The notes under the pieces are model-generated. The model had not been told where the DNA came from, ran no database searches, and worked only from the letters and a program-made list of their open reading frames with translations. Both the position numbers and the translations under genes were made by a program. A DNA stretch of 64,000 nucleotides from Ifrita kowaldi (taxonomy: Eukaryota; Chordata; Aves; Passeriformes; Cinclosomatidae), in contig VZRS01012605.1 of assembly GCA_013398055.1 (NCBI GenBank), forward strand, positions 186,001-250,000, read 5' to 3'. Positions 12,051 to 23,242 of the stretch are shown here, in pieces. The first letter of the stretch is position 1. Every line of letters starts with the position of its first letter.

Positions 12051-15007
12051 GGACATGTTCATCTCAACATGTTTTCTTCTAATTTGTCTCAAACAGAGAC
12101 AACTATCTTTAGGGACTTGATTAACTTCTGGTCACTGGCTTACCTTTGCTAGACTAAGGTCATAAAATCTTGTAAAGCTTAGAATAGTTTAGCAGGAAGA
12201 AAATAACTTCTTGCTGGTTTGACCAAGTGGGACCAGACTACTTCGTCATAACCTCCAGAGAGATCAAAAACAAGGGTGCAATGTCACAAATCAAACATCA
12301 GCTATAGTTTTCATATTCTTCCTGATTTGTGAATTCTCACTGCACTTTTCACTCATCTTCACAAATCCGTAAACAAAAATGTCTTCAGACTTGCTGTTCA
12401 GGGCAAAGTCAGCGCAGACTAATCCATCCTGCCACCTCCTGGTTGTGCAGCCCTTTCCAGACAGCTCTGGCCTCAGACTCCATCTTCACATGCAGCTGGG
12501 ACATCACCCATGTCAGGGCTTAGCAACAACTGCTACACATGAATGCTACTCCGCATGTTACTTGCTCAGTATCCTTTGAAATTGGAGTAGATTTTATCCT
12601 AGCAAGTCCTCCAAAAAACAGGATGACAGCCAGCCAGCCAGCCAGCCAGAGACAGGTTCTCCCTCTCTACTCAGGAAGAATAAAAGTCGTTTTCAGTTTT
12701 CCTGGTGCTGTAATGGCACATGGAGTCCATAAGGAGCAGTGTTTGAACTGCTACTCTTGTTTCGTTTCAAAGCACTTCATCTGGGAGGAAAGGTGGTCTC
12801 AGGAGAGCGAGGACCACAATCCTGCTTAGGATTGCTGCCAGCTGAGGTTTGCTCATATTGATAAGCACATGGAGTGTACAATCCCATTGACTTTTGTGCA
12901 TCTTCATAAAAGAATAGAAAATGGCATTATTCTCTCTCTTTAAACCTCCATTTGTGCTAATTCATTTTTCTGTGCCACACAGTTTTAGGAAAACACAAAA
13001 AATTGGGACAAGATTAAGCATTATTCTCTAATGGAGGTCCTGTGCTGATGAAAAACTGTTTCTGAAGAAAATGTAGAATCCATCAGATTTATGACTTGCT
13101 TTTGCTATTCACAGCACACTTGAAGTTTCCTGAGTCTTTATGTATTCCATAAAATCTAAGAATGTTTTCTCAGGTTGCTTTTCTGGGAGCCCATAAAGGG
13201 ATATAATGACTAGTGTCGTAGCAAGTTTCTATTCTTCTACATTTAGGAAAAAGTAATGTGAGTAGGAGAACTACTTGTTCTTCTGCTTTTATCTTGAGTA
13301 CCGCAAGGAAATTCTACCAGGACAGAGAAAGATAAAGACGGAACTTTTAGTTTTTAATTTTAAATTTTAATCATATTATACAGATTAAATACAATAACAA
13401 TAATTAGCTCTAAAAATAAGTTAATATGGACATAATAATATATACTGCAATACAGAGCTACCAGAAAATGGACTGCTTATGATGTGTAGTTGAAACTGCT
13501 TGCATCTGTAGTCCTCTGAATGAAATGGAGATTATAAGGAATGTTTAAAAAGCATTTGTTCATCATGTCTTGGAGAAAACCATTTAAAGGAAAGTAGCAT
13601 CTGAAGTTCTTTGCCTGATGCTGAAGGTCTAAAAATGTAGAGAAGGTTAAAGCTATCAAACTCCATTATTAAACGCAAAATAATTATAAAAAGTGTAATT
13701 TCTTGCTGAATTTCTTAATTTAAATCACACATTAGGGTATTTCTGGTTTCACCATTCCATGCTCATTCTCTGGGAATGACAGATGTTACTGTTTATTTAA
13801 AATTGTCCCTTCTCTTTTAAAATGCAGAAAAATTTCATCTCTGTTACTGTTTGGCTTCCTAAACTCATTTTGTTCTGTTAAAGAAAATATAGATTGAGTC
13901 AAGTAAATTTTTTTGCTCCTGCATGTTTCCTGTATTCTCTTTAACTTGAGAACTGCTCATATTCTCACTTTGTGCCAGGCCAGTAGTGCCGCTCTGCAGG
14001 TGTAGCAGAGAAAGAAGACAATCATCTCCAGAGGACAATACCCTGACAACTGCAACATCATTCGACTAAACTCAGTGCACTTCATAATTTAGTCAGGTGG
14101 CTCTGCTGAATACCTGTTGACAAACGACTGAGATATCTATGTCCTCTAGAATCAGTTAGTAATAACAGAAACTTTTGAAAAGGAAAAAAGTTATTAATGC
14201 AAATAATTGACTAACAATTGTGTGGTTTTAATTTGTGGTTTTCAGAATCCTGGAGTTTTCATAATACAATTTAAAGGACGTCAAATGGGACATAATTTAA
14301 AAAAATGAGTTTGTATATGCCATGTGGCAATCCACAAGGATGTACTTTCTAAAGGGTCCGTGAGTTCCTTTGAATTTATAAAAAATGTGAGAAGCACTGG
14401 CTAGATAAATCCACTGCTTTCAGTAATTTGTATTACAATATATTTAGCTAGTTACATTTCTGTCACAGAGCAAGCACGGAAAACTTCCAATAAATTCTGA
14501 TTTTTTCATATCAATCAAAAGGTACCATTGACAGCAAGGATGAAGAATTACCAGGTCATGGAGCTAACAGATTGTTAGGTTTTATTATGGTTAATCGGAT
14601 TATTGCAGACCATAAATATTAATGATAAAAGTGAGCCTGTTTTGACGCACAGTCACAGGTATAAAGTGACAAAATGTGTGGATTTGTATGGTCATTGTTA
14701 GCATTGACACTTTTGGCAGCTCTGTCTGAAGTAGGATTTGACAAACTTGTCTACAAACTCAGTTGCAACAGTTACATAAGTTCCCTTTATTCAAAAAGTT
14801 CCTGTTTTACCCATAACCTCAGTCCACACGTAGCTGTACCAAAAACAATTTAGAAACATACTATTTGTGGAATAAAAAACTGTATCAAACTCTACTATTC
14901 CTCCCCCTTGAGGTCTCCAAGGCTTATCAGAACACTTGCTCTGATTCTAAAACACTAAGTATTGGGTTATTTGGGAATTAATTTTACAGATGTCTTTCTT
15001 TTATCTC
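12051..15007. other. Intergenic AT-rich DNA, no gene seen
   Basis: No supported gene. A short (CCAG)n tract lies at about 12,629-12,649. A very AT-rich patch lies at 13,340-13,450. Nothing else stands out. Confidence 0.55.
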
Positions 15008-15533
15008 CCTTTGGACAGAGAAGGGCTGTGGATGTCATCCATCTGGGCTTCTGTCGGGCTTTTGAGATGGTCTCCCACAACATCATTCTCTCCAATTTGG
15101 AGGGAAAAGGATTTGATGGGTGCACAGTTTGGTGGATAAGGAATTGCCTGGATGGTTGCATCCAGAGCGCAGTTTTCAAGAGCTCAGTGTCCAGATGGAG
15201 AGCAGCGATGAGTGGTGTCCCTCAGGGGTCCATACTGGGGCCAGTTCTGTTTAGCATCTTCGTTGATGATATAATGGCTTCAAGTGCACCCTCTGCAAGT
15301 TTGGGTGCAGATGATCCCAAGTTGAATGGAAATGTTGACACTCCTGAAGAATGGAGTGCCATCCAGAGGGACCTGGACAAGCTGGAGCAGTGGTCCTATG
15401 GGAATCTCTTGAGGTTTAACAAGACCAAGTTCAAGGTGCTGCACCTGGGTCGGGGCAACCCCCAGTATCAACAAAGGACCAGGAATAAACAGATCAAGAG
15501 CAGCCCTGTGAGAAGGACTTGGGGGTGTAATGT
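15008..15533 (+). pseudogene. CR1 LINE ORF2 reverse-transcriptase fragment
   Basis: Translation gives a run of CR1-type reverse-transcriptase blocks in order: 'AVDVIHLGF' (from the DFSKAFD block), 'SGVPQGSILGPVLF' (conserved RT motif), a degraded catalytic box where F/YADD has become 'LGADD', then 'AIQRDLDKLEQW' and 'LRFNKTKFKVLHLG'. The frame is open for 228 codons overall, but the matching part is about residues 17-190 and then shifts frame near 15,500. The fragment stops inside ORF2 and lacks the CR1 3' end, so later deletion or an unusual origin must have removed it. It is not a host gene and the catalytic aromatic residue is lost. Confidence 0.85.
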
Positions 15534-18500
15534 AAAAGCTTCAGCATCAATTCTCATTGTTAGATGTGCTGTATATATGATACACAAGCAATCCTTTCCT
15601 TTACAACTGCTCAGCAGTCTGCAGAGGCAGAAAATCTTTCACCGTTAATATGCAGCTACTGTACATTAGTTTAAAAAATCCCAGTAAAGGTACTGTAAAC
15701 CATAAACACTTATGAATAATTCTGAAGGTTGAAGAGTTTTTATGCAAATAAGAAGAAATGCTAATTGCTCAGATTTTAAATGAAGGTATTTCCTAAGATG
15801 CTGATCTCTAGGTTTTAGTGCTTCTTTCATTCTACTCTTGATATGTTAAAGGCTTCATCCTGTAATTTAATCTGATGTGCACATAACACAGGTTATGTTA
15901 AACTAGAATATGCTTCATGTGGGAACTTTGAAAGGCAGAAATGGTGATCTATGGAGCAACAACGTGGGTAGGATTGCAGTGCGCAACACTTTACTTTGCA
16001 TTTCAGACTGGTTATTTTTCCTTGAATTTTAAAAATATTGTGGCCAAAAAAGTACATTCTTAGCAGATGCCCCCAACACTAAATACAAAATTTGCCCATT
16101 ATGTAACTTAAGCAGAGACCTAGCATGAAGAAGCATAGCTTTTGAAGCTTCATAACCCTCTGCTAGTTTGGGAGGCTGTTTTACAAGACTGCTTGCTGCC
16201 TTCTGTGTATACTTAACATGTATCATAAACAGTACTGTTACATAATTCTGTTTTCAGGTAGCTGTGGGAAGCTCACTGATTTTCTTTTTTAAGATACAAA
16301 TCTACAGCAGGTCACGGAGACTTTATTAGTCTTAGAGAAAGAAGCCTTAAGTTTCTAAGTTCTGCAAACTCTCTGAATCAGGGCCAGCCAACAATGAGGA
16401 CTCTTGCAGGTGGTTTCTGTCAGACTGAGAGATCTGTTGGGGAAATGACTTTTGACAGAGCTGTTTTCCCACAAAGAAGGCACTATGTCCTAATTTCTGT
16501 CACATAGAAGAAATCAGCATTTAGGCTAGAGAGACCTGCTTAAGCAAAACCTTGTGGCAAAGAAACTCTGGTCTTTCAGGGCTGGTCTGTTTTCTATGTC
16601 AGCTGGCATATTTCTCCACTTGTGCTGATCATTTCTACTTCATGTCCATAAATGAAGCTTTTACAAAATAGTAAAGACTGGCCAAACGTCTTTTCCAGCT
16701 ATGCCCTGTGTATTCCTGGAGGATGGCAGAGAGAAGTTGAAGTGGATAGTTTCTGTAATCAGAACTGACTGATTTTCTACAACTATTTTAAGATGAGAAG
16801 CTATCGCCATCTGCTAACAATACCCTACCAATCTGACAACAGGCCAAGTGTCCTTTATTCTACGCCAGAAGCAGTCCCACGGAGATTACACTGGTTACAG
16901 TAATGTTGGACTCACTCATGATGTTCTTGACCACATACATATACAAACACAACAGAAGTATGAAGTTATCTTGCATTTCAGTGGCATCTAATTGTATTTA
17001 CTTTTTTTTATTAATTACAGTTCCATGTGTAATGAAGCAATTAAATATAATGTTTTCTGTTGATTTATAACAGGAATTTCTATCCCTTCCAACTACTCTT
17101 TTTGGCTGCTTGAAATATTCTACCATCTGAAACAAGAGTGCTTTGGCACTGAGGAAGCCTCACAACTAGAGCTGGAGGAAATCAGCAAGGTGATCTTTAT
17201 GAAACAAAGCAGGGTTTACACTTAGCAAACACAGATAAGATGCTTAGAATTTTCAAAAGGAACTACAGACACTTGGTTTCTCAGCAAAACATGGATAAAA
17301 CACACAAAGCAAATGTGAACATTTGCTATGAACATATGTTCTTGAGCATGCAATAACTTGCATGTTCAAGAAGAGGCTGAATTTTGTACCTCCCTTTAAC
17401 AGAGGCATAAACACAGATATCAAGCAAGCAGCTGAAACACTAAAAAACTATAACCATTTAAAGAAATGAAATTCAAGCTGAATGTCACATGTCTAAGGCA
17501 ACAAAGAAGAGAAAGGTGCACTGTGTTACCTGGCAGTCCATCAACTACCTGGTCCCCCTCTGTTCTATTGCACACAGAAAAAATGTCTTCTTGTCACTCC
17601 GAGTGTATGTACAGTACAAATAGTGTCCTCAGACCCCAGCCATTAAACAAATTATCTGAAAAGAGATAAGCTTGACATTTCTTTCAGGTGTCACATATGG
17701 AACTCTATGAAACCATCCTACTGAAAGCAGTGAGTTGTCCAGCATCTCTTCAAAGGGATTATAACAACCTAAATACAAAACACACATACACAAGTTTTGC
17801 TGGCAGTTCATGGAAATAGAGGAATTTGAGACTGGTCTGCCAATGCCTCTTTCTTGCATACTGCTCTATAAAGCTTCACAAAGTTGTCTCCAGTTCACCC
17901 AAACAAAACTTCCAGAATATTCTATAATGACAGTGATTTTAGGACACTGGCAATACTCTTGATGTCTCCTGTTCTGTTCTAGTGGTAGGTTTGGTGGTAT
18001 TTCGTAAACAGGTTGCAATAAAAAGCACTTGTTGTCTCTGCTCCATAAACACCATTTTTGTAAATCCTTCTGTTTCAGAGATGTTTTTTGATTACAGAGG
18101 ACAAGATGTAAGCATTACCATTTTTGTCCCCCAATAGCTGCCAGAGAGCTTTGATTACAGCTTTATACTGCAAGTGCTGCCTCTTCCACATCCTACAGTA
18201 CCAACTAAGGTTACGAAAAGATGATTTAAATAACTCACTCAATGGAAAATGCCTTTCCATATTTTCCTCAAGAACATGGTACAAATAATCTCAAAAGCAC
18301 CAAGAAGACAAGACCAATTACTTGAATGTCGGTAACAGGAGATAATAAAATGACTAAACGTTAAACTACAACTAGATCTGCAATGTTCTCCCTCCTTTTA
18401 CTCAAGACAAAACCCACATCACCTACCCTGGTTATTCTCGTGGTCCTTTAACCAATACTGAACCAAAATCTCCTCCCAGTACTCAATTCAAAAAAGAATA

Positions 18501-21321
18501 AATATATCTTATGTGAGAAGACTCTCTTCAGCATTCAGTTATCCTGCCCAAGCTGAGTAAAGATAACTTCAAAGAATTTTAAGGAATTAAACAAACTGGA
18601 ATGTTATTTACTTATTCTAGGGTAAAGTGCATCCACATGCACCCTCTTTTAAAGGGAATAATTTTATTTATCCCCTAGATAAGGGGAAAAGAGCATTAAA
18701 TATCTTGATGTAGAAATAATTATAGTTATGACTAACAACAGAACTGCCCCTGCTATTATGAAGCACAGTAATGGAACCTGTTGCCTTTATAATTTGTGGC
18801 TAAAAACCACTAAGCATTTCAAATCCATTTGGAAACAGAAAAGGAATGGAGCTTTCAGACTCCTTGTATCTAATCCTGCACCATTGTTAATGAAAAGCAT
18901 TACTCACTTCCTGATCTGTATTTCCAGTATAGCTTCTAATCAGTCTATGAATACACATATAAACTTGTCCATCATCTATATGGAAATGTTTTCTGCAACA
19001 GCAACTTATAAAAAACCCCAAAACCAACAGCCAACCAACCAACCATACATATTTAAAGCAGCAGCTGAGACTTTGTAAGCATTTAAGAAAAGAAATTGCA
19101 GAAAAAGCATTACCATTTTCCTGGAGATTAAAAGCAAAAATACGGTACACTGTTAATTTATCAGTTTACCTCATATACTTGCAGGAACATTTAGAGATTA
19201 CATTGTAAGGATCAATCTTAAACCAACATGGTAATCGAAATTTCTCTGTCAAGAAATTTTCATCTACAAACTTCTTCCCAATTTACATTCCTGCAGTGGA
19301 GAAAGAACGAATTGGTCTGTAAAACGGAAGATGGAAATGGTTTTAAGTTGCCACATTTAGCAAGATTTCTCTTTTTGCAGGATACTCAAGCCATTCCAAT
19401 GACTAAAGTACTGAAAGAAGAATATTTTCACATGGATTTTTTCCCCAGATGACCTTAAACAACTCTTTTTACCTCATCATGAAATCTGCAAAATTTGATC
19501 ACATATGTTGTTTTGATGTTGTACTTAGGCTGACCAGATAGTTTTTATTTCTAAATATCATTAAGGGTCCAAATATTGTTTAAACTTCTTTTTATGTATA
19601 CACCACATATGTATTATTTCAGTGACTTTTTATATAAATTTTAATTTAAGATGTTTTAAATTCTATAAAAAAATTTACCTCATCTTTAATTATTTTCTAC
19701 TAACATATAAAGGCACGAGAAGTTTCTAACACTATAGTTTGCATATATATTCCTTAAGGAGCCTCTCAGCTTTCCTTCATACACTTAGCCCCTGTTGACA
19801 ACAGGGAAGAAACCCACAATAACTCTGATAATCTCACTGTTTAATTTAATGAAAAGACTGCATGCTTGCAACGCAGGAGCACACATGCAAAAAATCAATG
19901 AGTTCCACTTCAGATAAAAATAACGGCTTTCTGTAGTTTTGTGTCTTAAATTCTACTGTAACAAAAAGTGATCAAGAGGACCAAAAGTAATTTCACAAAA
20001 TCTTGAATAAAGATCTGATGCTATCTCCTGTCCTTTTCCCTTTTCCTATCTAAACATAAATATAATTTATCTTTTGTGCCACCCATCCTTGTTGCTATAC
20101 ACAGGAAATTAGCCTCCCTTGGAATTCATATTAGAGAGTTATCAGAAACCCAAGAGTTCAGACACATCAGTAGATTACATCTCAAACCATACTGAGACAT
20201 GGGATGTAGAAAGACAGTACGGATTGAGTTTCTTGATTAGGTTGTAAACTATTTATGACATCTCAAAAGGCTTATTTCACTAATGTGTGAAATAAGTTAC
20301 AGTAATGGTTTAATTTAGGAAAGTCAGAAACTGTTCCTGCTCAAAAGCACTTTCCTTTTTTTCTCATCTGTGGGAATGTCTTGGTGACTAAACTAAATGC
20401 TAAGAAGAGGTATCTGAAGCCCCTGAACTGCCAGCAGCTCTCCATGGATGGAAGTGCTCCCCACAGAGCCCTGATGGTCCTAACCTACTCAAAAACATCT
20501 TCAGATACCGATTATGGTACACGACTAATTTTTTTTCTAGTTGACAGCTGAGAAAAACACTGTGATGTAACACTGGCATGTTTTGTTTGTTCCCATACAA
20601 CCTGTCCAGGGAAGGAGTAGAAAACATGCAACCTCACCATTTCTTAAGCAGAGTAGTTCCTGAAAGAGAAGCCAATTACTCCCATCTTAGTATCACAAGT
20701 TTTGTATGCAAAGGACTACCAGAGAAACAGCAGAAAGCCACTGATCATAAGCAGGGTTACAAGCCTCTAAATAGGTCATAGATTGCGTCTCTGGGGTTCC
20801 AGCACTTAAGGTGGAAAATACAATACCTAAACCAGTCAGACTCAGGGGCTTTTGCTGTTGGTTTCTTTTTCTCCTGTTATCTCTTAAAGTCACTGTTTTT
20901 CAGAGATATTCCTACATCAACACAAACTTTCAGCAGAAAAAGACTCTAGGAGTATGATCTTGGCTAAGACATTAATTTGTACATTTTCTTCCCTCTGCCA
21001 CTCACTTTCTGCAGGTGAGCCTTTAACAAATGCTAGCAAAATTTCTTGTTTGGCTGCACAAGGGAAAACAAAGACCCTGGCAACAGAACTGGAAACACTC
21101 TAAGTGCTGTGGTAAGGAAACTGGAACACAGCACACATCTCACAAGTTTATAAAAGCCTTGTATCTGGAGGGCACTAGTCTTCAAAACATAGTTCATTTA
21201 AATAGATTCATGTATTTCCTACATAAAACCCTTAATGTATATTCAGTTTCAAGCCACTTAACGGCTTGAAACAAACCACAACTTCAAAAAGGGTACTAGG
21301 TACTACGGTATGATATTCACC
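15534..21321. other. Intergenic AT-rich DNA, no gene seen
   Basis: About 5.8 kb without a supported gene, LINE or LTR. Only short ORFs (116 codons at most), present on both strands and without family resemblance. A C/A-rich patch lies at 19,012-19,048. The 19.5-19.7 kb stretch is strongly AT-rich. Confidence 0.55.
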
Positions 21322-21936
21322 TGCGTCGTGTCTGGCTGAGCTGGAGTTAATTTCCCCCACAGCAGCCCTTCCCTTGCTGCGTTCTGCATTGATAGCTGGA
21401 AAGGTGTTAATAGCAGTGTTTTGGCTATTGCTGAGCAGCACTGGCACAGCATCAGCGCTGTCTCTCCAACATTCCACCCCTACCAGTAGGATGGGGTGGG
21501 CAAAACCTTGGGAAGCAAAATAACCAGGACAGCTGACGAAAATTGACCAAAGGGATGTTCCAGTCATATGACATCAGCTCAGATGTAAAAGCTAAGGATG
21601 CAGAAGACATTTGCTGTTTAGAATGCATGTCTTCCAGAGCAACCAGTACTCATGTGAAGCCCTGTTTCCAAGGAGAAAGTGCCAGGTGGAAGTGGCCAGA
21701 CATCACTTGCTGATGATAAGTAGGGAATCAAATATTTGGGAGTTTCGTTGGTTTGGGTTTTTTCTTTTCTTTTGCTTACATGCAAGCAACTTTCCCTGTT
21801 GTTTCAAAAAAACTGCCTTTATCTTGACCCACAAGGGTCTCACCCCTTATTTCACCACCCCTTTTCCTGCTGAGGAGGGCAGTGATAGAGAGGCTTCAGT
21901 GGGCAGCTGGTGTCCAACCAAGGTCAATCCACCATA
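21322..21936 (+). mobile_element. ERV LTR, copy A of a family also present at 59.5 kb
   Basis: It opens with TG and 'tgtctggctgagctgg', followed by 'ttaatttcccccacagcagcc', 'tgttttggctattgctgagcagc', 'cagcatcagcgctgtctctcc' and 'accaggacagctgac'. It has a weak TATA-like 'tgtaaaagc' and ends with 'ctgaggagggcagtgatagag...caaggtcaatccacca'. The same blocks occur, inverted, at 59,475-60,079. No flanking duplication is visible. There is no coding sequence. Confidence 0.78.
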
Positions 21937-22209
21937 GTTGTTTTAACTGCCAAACTTTGGGAATGAGGAAGCTGTGGTAAGGATAATAACTGGGAGACGT
22001 AACTGGCAAAACAAGGACTGAAAAATGTTGAAGAGTGGAATGATTGTGGGGAATTTCTATTTTCGTGAGTGACAGTAAGGAATAAGTGTTATGTTGATAT
22101 TTTGATTTTGGTGTGGGGATTGTTTTTCTGTTGATGGGAATGAAGACTGTGTGATGAGTGTGAAATTTTAATGATAATTTTTAAATATGTGTTTCACAGA
22201 GGCAAGGGA

Positions 22210-23242
22210 TGGAATACATTTGATTTGTGTGGCAAGGTTTCGGTAGAGAGGGGCAACTTCTGTGAGAAGCTGCTAGAAGTCGGTACCAGATAACTCCAAG
22301 ATGGACCTGCCACTGGCCAATTCTGAACCTATCAGTGACGGTGCTAGCACATCTGGGGTAACATAGTGAAGATGAAAAAAAGGTTATTGAATAGAAACAA
22401 TTGCAGATAGAGAGGTGAGGCATGAGAATATGCAAGAGGAACAACTCTGCAAACACCAAGGTCACTGAAAATGGAGGAGATGTTCCAGGTGCTGGAGCAG
22501 AGTTTACGCTCCATCCTCTGGTGCTGACCATGGTGAGGCAGCTGTGCCCCTGCAGCCCATGGAGGTCCCTGGTGGAGGAGATATCCACCTGCAGCCTGTG
22601 GAGGGTCCTTTGGAGCAGGTCCAAAGGAATCTGTGGTTCTGTGGAAAGCCTGTTCTAGAGCCGGCTCCTGGCAGAGCTTGTAGCCCCATGGGGGTCATGT
22701 GCTGGAGTAGTACATTCCTGAAGAACTGCACCCCATAAGAGGGACCCCCACTGCAACAGTTCATGAAGAACTGCAGGCCTTGGGAAGGACTCACAACCTT
22801 CTGCAGTGGAGTTCTGTCTCCTGTGGAAGGGGCCCTGCAATGGAGCAGGGAAAGAGTGAGTAGTCCTCCCCTTTTGGAGGAAGGAACAGCAGAGACAACG
22901 TGTGGTGAACTGATTGCAGCCCCCATTCCCCATCCTCTTGTGCTGTTGGGGGCAGAAGGTAAAGAGTAGGGAATAAAGTTAGAGACTGAAAAGAAGGAAG
23001 GAAGGGATGGGGGCAAGGTGTTTTTAAGATTTGAGTTTTTTTGTCATTAGCTCACACTGATGTGACTGTAATAAATTCATTTGCCCAAGCTGAGTGATGG
23101 TAATAGGTGAGTGATCTCTCCCTGCCCTTGTCTCCACCTAAGAGCATTTTGTTATATCTTCTCTCCCCTGCTCAGCTGAGGAAGGGAGGGATAGAACAGC
23201 TTTGGTAAGCACCCTGTGTCCAGCCAAGGTCAACCCACTGCA
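22210..23242 (+). mobile_element. Long ERV LTR-like element adjacent to copy A
   Basis: About 1 kb of GC-richer sequence. It is made of imperfect repeats of a unit resembling 'gcagcccatggaggtcc' / 'ctggagcagg...gaagaactgcaccccat', a pattern I know from a common avian ERVL-type LTR. It continues with 'ggaacagcagagacaacgtg', 'aataaattcatttgcccaag', 'gtgagtgatctctccctg' and an end 'cagctgaggaagggagggatagaa...caaggtcaacccactgca'. That end matches the 3' end of the neighbouring LTR. Its overlapping ORFs on both strands (up to 170 codons) arise from the repeats and are not genes. The left boundary is uncertain. Confidence 0.7.

Noticed and set aside
21317..21941. Target-site duplication for the LTR at 21.3 kb
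   Set aside because: Flanks 'tcacc' and 'gttgt' do not match, so I report the LTR without one.
22504..23016. 170-codon minus-strand ORF and several overlapping ORFs on both strands
   Set aside because: They lie within an ERV LTR-like element made of imperfect GC-rich repeats, which leaves several frames open by composition. There is no domain, and competing ORFs occur on the other strand.
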